Below, piece after piece: positions 17,225-24,182 of a stretch of 64,000 bases of DNA (the first letter of the stretch is position 1; each line of letters starts with the position of its first letter). The notes beneath the pieces are model-generated. The model searched no databases and was not told the DNA's origin. It saw only the letters and a list, made by a program, of their open reading frames with translations. Origin of the DNA: Mangrovivirga halotolerans (GTDB lineage: Bacteria > Bacteroidota > Bacteroidia > Cytophagales > Cyclobacteriaceae); NCBI RefSeq assembly GCF_026241165.1, contig NZ_JAPFQN010000002.1:1-64000 (forward strand), read 5' to 3'. Position numbers and translations under genes: made by a program.

Positions 17225-18509
17225 TTGAAGCAAGTTTAGATAAACGAACCTTTACCGCATTTTTGTGAGCATCAAGATTTTCAGCTTCAGCCATTTCCAT
17301 CACGGTATTGCCAATATTTCGCAACCCTTTTTCGGTTATTTTCTGAAAGGTTATTTTTTTCACGAAACTGTCAACAGACACGCCACTATACGCTCTTGCG
17401 AAACCATTTGTAGGAAGGGTATGATTAGTACCACTTGCATAATCACCTGCTGATTCAGGAGTATAGTTACCAATAAAAACTGATCCGGCATTGATTATTT
17501 CACCGGAAATTTCATCAGCATTTTTTCCACATAATATAAGATGTTCCGGAGCGTATGAATTAATCAGTTCAATCGCATTTTTTTCATCCCTCATAAAAAT
17601 AGACATTGAATTCTCAAGTGCTTTTTCTGCGAGATTCTTTCGGGGAAGTTTTTCAAGCTGAATTGTTAACTCATTCTGAACCTTTTGTATCATATCTTCC
17701 TCCACTGTCACAAAAACAACCTGGCTGTCAACACCGTGTTCAGCTTGTGAAAGAAGATCTGCAGCAATAAATTCAGGGTCAGCTCCTTCTCCGGCATAAA
17801 CCAACACTTCAGAAGGACCTGCAGGCATGTCTATCGCAACACCTTCGCTATTTAGTAATTGTTTTGCTGCAGTTACAAATTGGTTGCCAGGACCAAAAAT
17901 CTTATAAACCTGAGGTACAGATTGTGTACCATAAGCCATTGCTGCTATAGCTTGTGCTCCTCCAATCTTGTAAATTTCAGAAACACCAGCTACCTTGGCA
18001 GCATACAGCATAGCAGGATGGACTCCCGATTTCACATTTGGAGGCGTACATAAAATTATTTCCTTACAACCAGCAATTTTAGCGGGTATAGCAAGCATCA
18101 ATATCGTAGAAAATAAAGGGGCAGTGCCTCCTGGAATATAGAGTCCGACTTTTTCTATTCCAACAGACTTGCGGTAGCAAGTTACACCTGGCATAGTTTC
18201 AACTTCCTTCTCTTCCACAACCTGGCTTTCATGAAACTTCCTGATATTAATTGCTGCCTGATCAATTGCCGATTTCAATTCTTCAGAAATACTTTCTTCA
18301 GATTTCGAAATCTGGTCACTAGCTATCCTGACATCTTCAATTCCAATACCGTCAAACTTTTGGCAATACCTATCCAATGCAGTATCTCCTGATTTTTTTA
18401 TTTCCTCGAGAATTGGCTTGACCACATTTTCCATCTCTGAAATATCAGAGGTAGGTCTGGCAAGTATTTCTTTCCAGTTACTACGTGAAGGGTTTTTTAT
18501 TATTTTCAT
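17217..18509 (-). CDS. hisD: Histidinol dehydrogenase
   Basis: Zinc and NAD-dependent enzyme oxidising histidinol to histidine, the final two steps. The 430-residue length is normal. Signature features are the block GVTCYRKSVGIEKVGLYIPGG, PPNVKSGVHPAMLYAAKVAGV, KIGGAQAIAAMAYGT, and the NAD region VAIDMPAGPSEVLVYA. Zinc ligands lie in LLSQAEHGVDSQ, followed by YAPEHL and the C-terminal GTNHTLPTNGFARAYSG with its conserved His. It follows hisG by 19 bp and overlaps hisC by 8 bp. Confidence 0.96.
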   Translation of the reverse strand: MKIIKNPSRSNWKEILARPTSDISEMENVVKPILEEIKKSGDTALDRYCQKFDGIGIEDVRIASDQISKSEESISEELKSAIDQAAINIRKFHESQVVEEKEVETMPGVTCYRKSVGIEKVGLYIPGGTAPLFSTILMLAIPAKIAGCKEIILCTPPNVKSGVHPAMLYAAKVAGVSEIYKIGGAQAIAAMAYGTQSVPQVYKIFGPGNQFVTAAKQLLNSEGVAIDMPAGPSEVLVYAGEGADPEFIAADLLSQAEHGVDSQVVFVTVEEDMIQKVQNELTIQLEKLPRKNLAEKALENSMSIFMRDEKNAIELINSYAPEHLILCGKNADEISGEIINAGSVFIGNYTPESAGDYASGTNHTLPTNGFARAYSGVSVDSFVKKITFQKITEKGLRNIGNTVMEMAEAENLDAHKNAVKVRLSKLASND

Positions 18510-18528
18510 TGCTAAGCTTCTTAAAGAA

Positions 18529-19386
18529 TTATTGGATCATTTTTTCTATAGGGACAACCAGGATACCTTCAGCACCAGCATCTTTAAGCTTTTCAATTCT
18601 ATCCCAAAACTCATCTTCGTTGATGACAGAATGAAGGCTGCTCCATCCTTCCTGAGCCAGCGGTAATACTGTCGGACTTCTCATGCCTGGAAGTATTTCT
18701 ATGATCTCCTCCACTTTATCATTAGGAGCATTAAGTAGAATGTATTTATTATTCTTACTATTTAGTACCGAATCTATTCGAAAAATCAGCTTGTTTAAGA
18801 TCTCCTTTTTATCAGCAGGCATATCAGGAGATGAGATCAATACAGCCTCAGACTTAAATATGACTTCCACCTCTTTTAAACCATTCATAAACAAGGTACT
18901 CCCCGAACTGACAATATCACAAACACCTTCAGCAAGACCGATCCCGGGAGCAATTTCAACTGATCCGGATATTTCGTGAATATCTGCGTTTATACCTTTT
19001 TCATCCAGGTATTTCTGTAGTAGGTTAGGATAAGAGGTTGCAATATTTTTCCCTTCAAAATAATTAATATCAGTATAATTTTCTGATTTTGGAACAGCAA
19101 GGGAAAGTCGACATTTTGAAAATCCAAGCCTCTTATTTATGTCCAGGCCTTTAGATTTTTCTACCAGCACATTTTCTCCAACTATCCCCAGGTCAGCAAT
19201 ACCATCTTCGACATATCCTGGTATATCATCATCTCTTAAGAAAAGAAATTCTATAGGGAAATTTGAAGCTTCTGCTTTTAATGTACCTCTCCCATTATTG
19301 AATTTTATACCGCATTCTTTTATTAGCTTTAACGAGTCTTCACTGAGCCTTCCGGATTTTTGTACTGCTATTTTTAATTTCGTCAT
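18529..19386 (-). CDS. hisG: ATP phosphoribosyltransferase (long form)
   Basis: First, feedback-regulated enzyme of histidine synthesis, joining ATP and PRPP. The 285-residue length, with a C-terminal ~80-residue ACT-like regulatory domain, marks it as the long (hexameric) HisG form, which does not need HisZ. Visible are IAVQKSGRLSEDSLKLIKECG, FLRDDDIPGYVEDGIADLGIVGENV (phosphoribosyl pocket) and DIHEISGSVEIAPGIGLAEGVCDIVSSGSTLFMNGL, containing the PRPP-binding stretch. It is the first structural gene of the his operon, and a His-rich leader ORF lies about 110 bp upstream. Confidence 0.95.
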   Translation of the reverse strand: MTKLKIAVQKSGRLSEDSLKLIKECGIKFNNGRGTLKAEASNFPIEFLFLRDDDIPGYVEDGIADLGIVGENVLVEKSKGLDINKRLGFSKCRLSLAVPKSENYTDINYFEGKNIATSYPNLLQKYLDEKGINADIHEISGSVEIAPGIGLAEGVCDIVSSGSTLFMNGLKEVEVIFKSEAVLISSPDMPADKKEILNKLIFRIDSVLNSKNNKYILLNAPNDKVEEIIEILPGMRSPTVLPLAQEGWSSLHSVINEDEFWDRIEKLKDAGAEGILVVPIEKMIQ

Positions 19387-19421
19387 GATAAATATCTTCT
19401 TGATTGAATATAATAGATTAG

Positions 19422-19504
19422 CTGAAAAAATGTTTTCAGATTGTCAATATGGGGAAAACCCCCGTTATGGGCGATATATAAATATTATTCCTCCTCAGGA
19501 GGAA
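19422..19504 (-). promoter_or_regulatory. Candidate his operon attenuator hairpins
   Basis: Downstream of the His-rich leader ORF, reading the minus strand, three structures occur. (1) A perfect 7-bp hairpin with arms TTCCTCC/GGAGGAA and a 3-nt loop that is the leader TGA stop (19488-19504). (2) GGGG-TTTT-CCCC (19451-19462), whose G-run could instead pair with CCC at 19469-19471 to give a weak hairpin directly followed by TTTT. (3) CTGAAAA/TTTTCAG (19422-19439). Competing pairings of this kind are what an attenuator requires, but no strong GC stem plus long T-run is obvious, so the mechanism is open. Confidence 0.45.
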
Positions 19505-19572
19505 TGATGGAAAAGATGATGTACATGAACACATGGAGCTGCTTGGGCAACAGCCTGAATCATTGTGATCAT
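19495..19572 (-). CDS. hisL: Histidine operon leader peptide
   Basis: A 25-codon ORF on the strand of the his operon, about 110 bp before hisG, far too short for standard gene calling. It begins ATG (19572; a second ATG at 19563) and contains HVHHLFHH near its end, that is five His in eight residues, followed by two Ser and TGA. A cluster of codons for the regulated amino acid just before a hairpin is the classic mark of ribosome-mediated attenuation, known from enteric hisL. The stop lies in the loop of a perfect hairpin. A TAnnTTTG box sits 28 bp upstream. The name hisL is by analogy; the peptide is not homologous in sequence to enteric HisL beyond the His cluster. Confidence 0.72.
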   Translation of the reverse strand: MITMIQAVAQAAPCVHVHHLFHHSS

Positions 19573-19599
19573 ATTTTTATTTTCCTTGTACATCAAAGG

Positions 19600-19607
19600 C
19601 AAATGTA
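19600..19607 (-). promoter_or_regulatory. Putative -7 promoter box of the his operon
   Basis: TACATTTG on the minus strand is an exact TAnnTTTG match, 28 bp before the leader peptide ATG. The upstream region is T-rich without a clear -33 element. Confidence 0.5.
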
Positions 19608-19707
19608 TGCTCCTTTTTTTAAATAAAAAAGGCTATAAAAGTTTTTTTCAAATAATACTTAAGCCTTGAGGCTGGTTATCGGCAAGAATATTTTGTAATT
19701 TCAAAGT

Positions 19708-20094
19708 ATGGTAGTAAAAAGCAAACCAGGAGGATTATATCTTACTATAGTCACGATCTTATTAATTGTAACCACTTATGGTGTAGTTAAAGATTGGTGG
19801 GCATTCTCAGCAATTGCAGGTTCTGTGTTTTTATTGGTACTGACCTTTATCAGAACTTATTACAGAGTCCATAACAATTACTTATATATTTTCAGTGGGT
19901 TTTTATATACTAATAAACTGGACTTATCGAAGCTTGAATCGGTAGAAAATGTCAATTCTTACAAGCCAGCACCGGCTTTATCCCATAAACGTCTTAGACT
20001 GAAGTTTAATGACGGTAAAACATTAGACATTTCAATGGATCCGCAATTGGAAGAGTCGTTCACTAATGAATTAAAAAACTCTTTACCTGGTTAA
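19708..20094 (+). CDS. Small membrane protein with bacterial PH-like domain
   Basis: A 128-residue protein. Two membrane helices (about 9-27 and 32-48) are followed by a compact domain with the pattern YYRVHNNYLYIFSGFL...LDLSKLESVENV...LRLKFNDGKTLDISMDPQLEESFTNELK. This fits a YyaB-like bacterial pleckstrin-homology domain (inference from pattern). The role is unknown. The gene is divergent from the his operon, and its stop codon directly abuts the stop of the SUI1-family gene on the other strand (0 bp between), so no terminator separates the two. Confidence 0.6.
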   Translation: MVVKSKPGGLYLTIVTILLIVTTYGVVKDWWAFSAIAGSVFLLVLTFIRTYYRVHNNYLYIFSGFLYTNKLDLSKLESVENVNSYKPAPALSHKRLRLKFNDGKTLDISMDPQLEESFTNELKNSLPG

Positions 20095-20448
20095 TTAACC
20101 ACCAGATTTCTTTGCTCGATACCCTTTGTCGGTCAGATAATTTAAAACCTTATCTCTATTATCACCCTGGATAATGATCTCTCCATTTTTAGCAGATCCT
20201 CCAACACCACATTTAGATTTTAATTCCTTACCCAGTTCTTTAAGATCGTCATCAGAACCAACGAATCCTTTAACAACTGTGGCTATCTTTCCTCCGCCTT
20301 TTCTGTCCAGCCAGATTCTCAAATCTTGTTCAGAAGGTTGAAGAGTTTCTTCTTCCTGATCACCTTCATATGAGTATTCAAAATCATCACTAGTGGAGTA
20401 AACTACTCCTTCTCTATCTTTAAATTTATTTTTCTTCTGACGTCCCAT
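20095..20448 (-). CDS. SUI1/eIF1-family translation factor (YciH-like)
   Basis: A 117-residue protein. The first 40 residues are polar and acidic. Residues about 42-115 form the SUI1 fold, with LRIWLDRKGGGKIATVVKGFVGSDDDLKELGKELKSKCGVGGSAKNGEIIIQGDNRDKV; the KxGVGGSAK...GEIxIQGD signature is diagnostic of bacterial YciH/SUI1 proteins. These resemble eukaryotic eIF1 and may influence start-site fidelity, though their role in bacteria is poorly settled. It is expressed towards the PH-domain gene, with abutting stop codons. Confidence 0.9.
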   Translation of the reverse strand: MGRQKKNKFKDREGVVYSTSDDFEYSYEGDQEEETLQPSEQDLRIWLDRKGGGKIATVVKGFVGSDDDLKELGKELKSKCGVGGSAKNGEIIIQGDNRDKVLNYLTDKGYRAKKSGG

Positions 20449-20505
20449 TTCTTTCTTTTTTGTAAAAATACATAAGATTTAAGCGAGGAACAAAAGAATA
20501 GTGGA

Positions 20506-21207
20506 TCAGCCACCACAGATTGTAATCGCTGCATCACCTCCTTTGCGCACGACTTCCTGAAAATCAGGGCTGATCACATAAAAAGTGCGCGCAACCACTA
20601 AAAGACCGATTATAAAAACAAAAATAGCAGCTCTGCCCGAACTCAAAAGCCGCAATACTCCGGAACGAACAATTGGAAATATAGAAATAAACATTAGAGC
20701 CGGCCATGTACCTAATCCAAAAAGTACCATAAAAAGAACAGACTGCTTTATGTCAGGTTGTACGAGAGCAGTTGCCAGTGCCACATACACAAGCCCACAT
20801 GGTAAGAAGCCATTAAACATTCCCATTAGGAAAACACCAATTGAGCTTTGAGTTTTATATGCACTGCTTACTTTATTTTTTAATCCGGAGAGTAATTTTG
20901 TAACAGGCTTGGAAACGATTTTCTCAAACTTCTTTATTCCGTTGAATAAAGCAAGCACCATTAACATTAGCCCAATGAGAATTGCAAAATAATGCTGGAT
21001 ACCGGTGAATTTCAATCCTGCTCCGGCAAGACCAATTGCAAGCCCCAGCAAGGCATAGGTAACCAACCTACCTGAATGGTAAAGTAACTTTCGACTAATA
21101 AAAGCACTGCCTTTACTTTTTGTAGTAACCATCATATCGAGTGGGCCACACATTAATACACAATGCCAGCTACCAGTCAGTCCTAATATCAATGCTGGAA
21201 GTATCAT
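20506..21207 (-). CDS. TauE/SafE-like membrane protein of the cbb3 oxidase locus
   Basis: A 233-residue protein with about six membrane helices. It starts directly with LILGLTGSWHCVLMCGPLDMM, the HCxxMCGP motif found in the COG2836-type family that accompanies cbb3 oxidase genes and is thought to take part in metal supply or cytochrome maturation. A second conserved element, GMFNGFLPCGLVYVALATALV, supplies another Pro-Cys pair in a membrane segment. Its start overlaps the ccoH stop by 4 bp, so it is the last gene of the cco operon. A plain sulfite-exporter role is less likely given the context. Confidence 0.75.
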   Translation of the reverse strand: MILPALILGLTGSWHCVLMCGPLDMMVTTKSKGSAFISRKLLYHSGRLVTYALLGLAIGLAGAGLKFTGIQHYFAILIGLMLMVLALFNGIKKFEKIVSKPVTKLLSGLKNKVSSAYKTQSSIGVFLMGMFNGFLPCGLVYVALATALVQPDIKQSVLFMVLFGLGTWPALMFISIFPIVRSGVLRLLSSGRAAIFVFIIGLLVVARTFYVISPDFQEVVRKGGDAAITICGG

Positions 21208-21644
21208 TGGATAAATACTGGCTTTTCAGTGTAATATTCCAGAGAAGCATCTTTCCATTTCAGTTTTAGTAGATACTGCCCCTTAGTCATGCCTTCAAGA
21301 TCAAAGACATAAGAAGATTCATCTCCTTTATTTGACAGAGTTATTTTTCTATCCAGATTAGGATTATCAACCCTGTAAAAGTGAACTAAGCCCTCAACCG
21401 GAATATTTCCTTTTGCGAAGGTTAATGAAAGAGTTTTTTGATTATCGTTTAACTCTATTCCCGGCTTAACATCAAGATTATTGAAATTTCTCATTTTATC
21501 AATTACCTCCTGATAAGCTAGTTCTTCTTTATAATATTCTTTTTCAACAAGGTAGAAATCTTGTTTCATCGCCACAGTAACCAGGGTTCCCATGATGGCA
21601 ATAAATGCTACAAAAGCAATAATAATTTTATGTCCCCAATTCAT
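21204..21644 (-). CDS. ccoH: FixH/CcoH-family cbb3 oxidase assembly protein
   Basis: A 146-residue protein with one N-terminal membrane anchor (WGHKIIIAFVAFIAIMGTLVTVAM) and a periplasmic domain beginning KQDFYLVEKEYYKEELAYQEVIDK. This is the usual start of FixH proteins, with the conserved DFYLVEKEYY segment. CcoH assists assembly or stability of the cbb3 complex. It lies between ccoG (3-bp gap) and the TauE/SafE-like gene (4-bp overlap). Confidence 0.85.
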   Translation of the reverse strand: MNWGHKIIIAFVAFIAIMGTLVTVAMKQDFYLVEKEYYKEELAYQEVIDKMRNFNNLDVKPGIELNDNQKTLSLTFAKGNIPVEGLVHFYRVDNPNLDRKITLSNKGDESSYVFDLEGMTKGQYLLKLKWKDASLEYYTEKPVFIQ

Positions 21645-21647
21645 GAT

Positions 21648-23087
21648 TTAATATTTTATTGGTCCAAGAAAATTCACTTTTTCACTATCTATCAAATCTC
21701 CTTTTTCATTGTATACACCTATTTTTACAGGTGTTTTAGTCTCAGAGAGATCTTTATCATCAAATTTCAAAAGAAGACTTCCCTCATATCTTTCTGCCGG
21801 CTCAAGAATCATATCTTTAGAATCACCAACACTCAATAATGCATTTGGATTATCAATTACTTTTAATTCTATTCTCTGAGTTCTCTGCGTTTTATTTGTA
21901 AGTTGAACGTCGAACAAATTGATATAAAGCCCAGTTTCATCCTCTTTTTGATATGTAAAGCCTGGTTTTTTCTGTATTGTTAAACTAATATCGCTACGCG
22001 TAAACAAAAGAAAGCTAAACAATATCAAAAGGACACCTAACACTCCTGTATAGGCTATTCTACGAGGTGTGATTAATTTTTTAACACCATCTTTTATACT
22101 GTTAAATGAGGCATATCTTATCAACCCTTTCGGCTTACCAATCTTAGTCATTACCTCATCACAGGCATCAATACAAGCTGTACAATTTACACATTCTAAT
22201 TGCGTGCCATTACGTATATCAATCCCAGTCGGACAAACATGAACACAAAGCTTGCAATCGATACAATCCCCCTTATCTTCCTGAACTTGTCCACGTTTTA
22301 GCTTTCCTCTTGGTTCACCTCTTACCCAATCGTATGCCACTACTATACTATCTTTATCGAGTAAAACGCCTTGCAATCGACCATATGGGCAAACTACAGT
22401 ACAAGCCTGTTCACGGAAATAAGTAAAAACCCAATAAAATGTCCCGGTAAAAAAGACCAAACCGAGAAAACCACTCCAGTTTTCTGTAGGTGGAGAAGTC
22501 ACTAATTTTTCAACAGTTTCAATCCCTACCAGGTAGGCCATTGCCGTATGAGCTATCAGGATTGAAATGATCAGAAAAATACCATACTTCAGTCCTCTTT
22601 TAAATATCTTTTCACTATTCCATTTTTGTTTTGCCAGCTTTCTTTGCTTGTTTGCATCTCCATCAATCCAGTATTCAATTTTTCGAAAAACCATTTCCAT
22701 AAAAATGGTTTGCGGACACGCCCATCCGCACCACAACCGACCAAAAGCAGTTGTAAACAGAATAATAAATACAAAGAATATTATCAGGATCAATGCTAAT
22801 AGAAAAAAGTCCTGGGGCCAAAATGCCTGCCCCAGAACATAAAATTCTCTATCGAAAATATTTATAAGTAAAAACGGGTTGCCATTGATTTTAATAAAAG
22901 GAGCTCCAAAGAAAAGAATCAGCAATATAATTGTAACAATGTTTCTTGCATTATAATATCTTCCTTTAGGCTTTTTAGGATAAACCCAAACCCTTTTCCC
23001 CTCACTATCAACAGTAGCTATCGTATCCCGAAATTCTTCATCGTATGAATAAAGATCTTCCTGAACGCTTTTTTTGTTTTCACTCAT
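21648..23087 (-). CDS. ccoG: cbb3 oxidase accessory iron-sulfur protein CcoG/RdxA
   Basis: A 479-residue membrane ferredoxin-like protein. Several N-terminal helices carry the conserved CGWACPQTIFMEMVFRKIEYWIDGD block. A bis-4Fe-4S ferredoxin segment follows (CIDCKLCVHVCPTGIDIRNGTQLECVNCTACIDACD), then a further helix and a C-terminal Ig-like domain (FixG_C), as in FixG/RdxA. CcoG acts as a cupric reductase in copper delivery to cbb3 oxidase in other bacteria. It lies 15 bp after ccoP in the operon. Confidence 0.95.
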   Translation of the reverse strand: MSENKKSVQEDLYSYDEEFRDTIATVDSEGKRVWVYPKKPKGRYYNARNIVTIILLILFFGAPFIKINGNPFLLINIFDREFYVLGQAFWPQDFFLLALILIIFFVFIILFTTAFGRLWCGWACPQTIFMEMVFRKIEYWIDGDANKQRKLAKQKWNSEKIFKRGLKYGIFLIISILIAHTAMAYLVGIETVEKLVTSPPTENWSGFLGLVFFTGTFYWVFTYFREQACTVVCPYGRLQGVLLDKDSIVVAYDWVRGEPRGKLKRGQVQEDKGDCIDCKLCVHVCPTGIDIRNGTQLECVNCTACIDACDEVMTKIGKPKGLIRYASFNSIKDGVKKLITPRRIAYTGVLGVLLILFSFLLFTRSDISLTIQKKPGFTYQKEDETGLYINLFDVQLTNKTQRTQRIELKVIDNPNALLSVGDSKDMILEPAERYEGSLLLKFDDKDLSETKTPVKIGVYNEKGDLIDSEKVNFLGPIKY

Positions 23088-23102
23088 TATCTGTCTCTCT
23101 GT

Positions 23103-23990
23103 CTATTCTTCTTCGTATTTATATACTTCCCCCTGAGGTTCTTTTGGATTATCTGGCTCAGTATCGTACAGACTATGAATATAAGATGTTACATTTCGTA
23201 TCTGAACTTTAGTTAACTGATCCTCCCATGAGATCATCCCTTTTTCAGGAACCCCATTTTTGATGGTCATATAAATATCCTCAGCAGAACCTCCATGGAT
23301 CCAATACTCATCAGTTAAATTCGGACCAACCTGGCCTCCCATATCATTTCTATGACATACTGCACAATTCGCCTCAAATACCAGTTTTCCATTTTCAATA
23401 TGTGCTGGATCATCAGTAAAGGAAAGGCTTGATTCATCAATAACATTAGCCATTTTTTCAGCTTCAGCTCTAGCTTCAGCTACTGCTATTTCATATTCCT
23501 CAGCTTGTAAAGGCGCTGCATCAAACACATGGTAAACAAGCATATATCCGATACCCCAGACAATACTGACCCAGAATAAAGCTTTCCACCACGGTGGAAG
23601 GTGATTATCTAGTTCTCTGATGCCATCATAATCATGGTCAAGTTCGATCTCCTCTTCCTCTTCTACAGGGACAGCATCATTGACTTTAGTAAGCCAGCTA
23701 CTCCAGGTAGTCTCGGATTTCTCTTCAACCGGAAGTCCTTCTTTTACCCTCTTCTCCCGAACGATCATTTTAACAACGCTAAGGGTATAAATTACTGCTA
23801 ACAGCACCAGTAATGCAACTACCAGAAGACCAAGCGTTAACACACCCAGGATTAGTTCTGTCTCAGAAAGATTTTGGATTGTTTCGTATAATCCCTCACT
23901 TTCTTCCTGAGCACTGGCATAGCTCACAGTGAAAAATGCCAGTACCGGAATTAATATTGCTTTATTTAAAATTTGAGATAAGTATTTCAT
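23103..23990 (-). CDS. ccoP: cbb3 oxidase subunit III (CcoP), monoheme form
   Basis: A 295-residue membrane cytochrome c. The order is a signal-like segment ending ASAQ, a helix (about 45-72), an acidic linker, the FixP_N block (DYDGIRELDNHLPPWWKALFWVSIVWGIGYMLVYH) with a second helix, and a single c-type heme site CAVCH (about residues 208-212) followed by GGQVGPNLTDEYWIHGG. Only one CxxCH is present, whereas proteobacterial CcoP has two. The Met ligand probably lies in EKGMISWEDQL. Overlaps ccoQ by 4 bp and precedes ccoG by 15 bp. Confidence 0.93.
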   Translation of the reverse strand: MKYLSQILNKAILIPVLAFFTVSYASAQEESEGLYETIQNLSETELILGVLTLGLLVVALLVLLAVIYTLSVVKMIVREKRVKEGLPVEEKSETTWSSWLTKVNDAVPVEEEEEIELDHDYDGIRELDNHLPPWWKALFWVSIVWGIGYMLVYHVFDAAPLQAEEYEIAVAEARAEAEKMANVIDESSLSFTDDPAHIENGKLVFEANCAVCHRNDMGGQVGPNLTDEYWIHGGSAEDIYMTIKNGVPEKGMISWEDQLTKVQIRNVTSYIHSLYDTEPDNPKEPQGEVYKYEEE

Positions 23991-24178
23991 GATTTTTCTC
24001 CGGATTCAGGTAAAACATCATCATCAGCTAGTGGTATAGAAGCTATCTCATCAATAGTCTCTTTGTCATGACTCATCACGTAGATAGTCAAGCCAACGAA
24101 GAATACCACAAATATTATCAGGCTGATTATTGGCCAGATGGCCACGTTATCAATTTGTTCGAAATAATGCTTAAACAT
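23987..24178 (-). CDS. ccoQ: Small cbb3 oxidase subunit CcoQ-like
   Basis: A 63-residue protein with one membrane helix (about 14-33, IWPIISLIIFVVFFVGLTIYVM) and a polar, acidic C-terminus. Size, topology and position between ccoNO (4-bp gap) and ccoP (4-bp overlap) identify it as the CcoQ-type stabilising subunit; the sequence itself is too short for certainty. Confidence 0.75.
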   Translation of the reverse strand: MFKHYFEQIDNVAIWPIISLIIFVVFFVGLTIYVMSHDKETIDEIASIPLADDDVLPESGEKS

Positions 24179-24182
24179 AATT

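Noticed and set aside
19441-19626. A 61-codon + strand ORF upstream of the PH-domain gene
   Set aside because: It is the reverse strand of the His-rich leader and its hairpins; composition is not protein-like and the leader on the minus strand explains the sequence.
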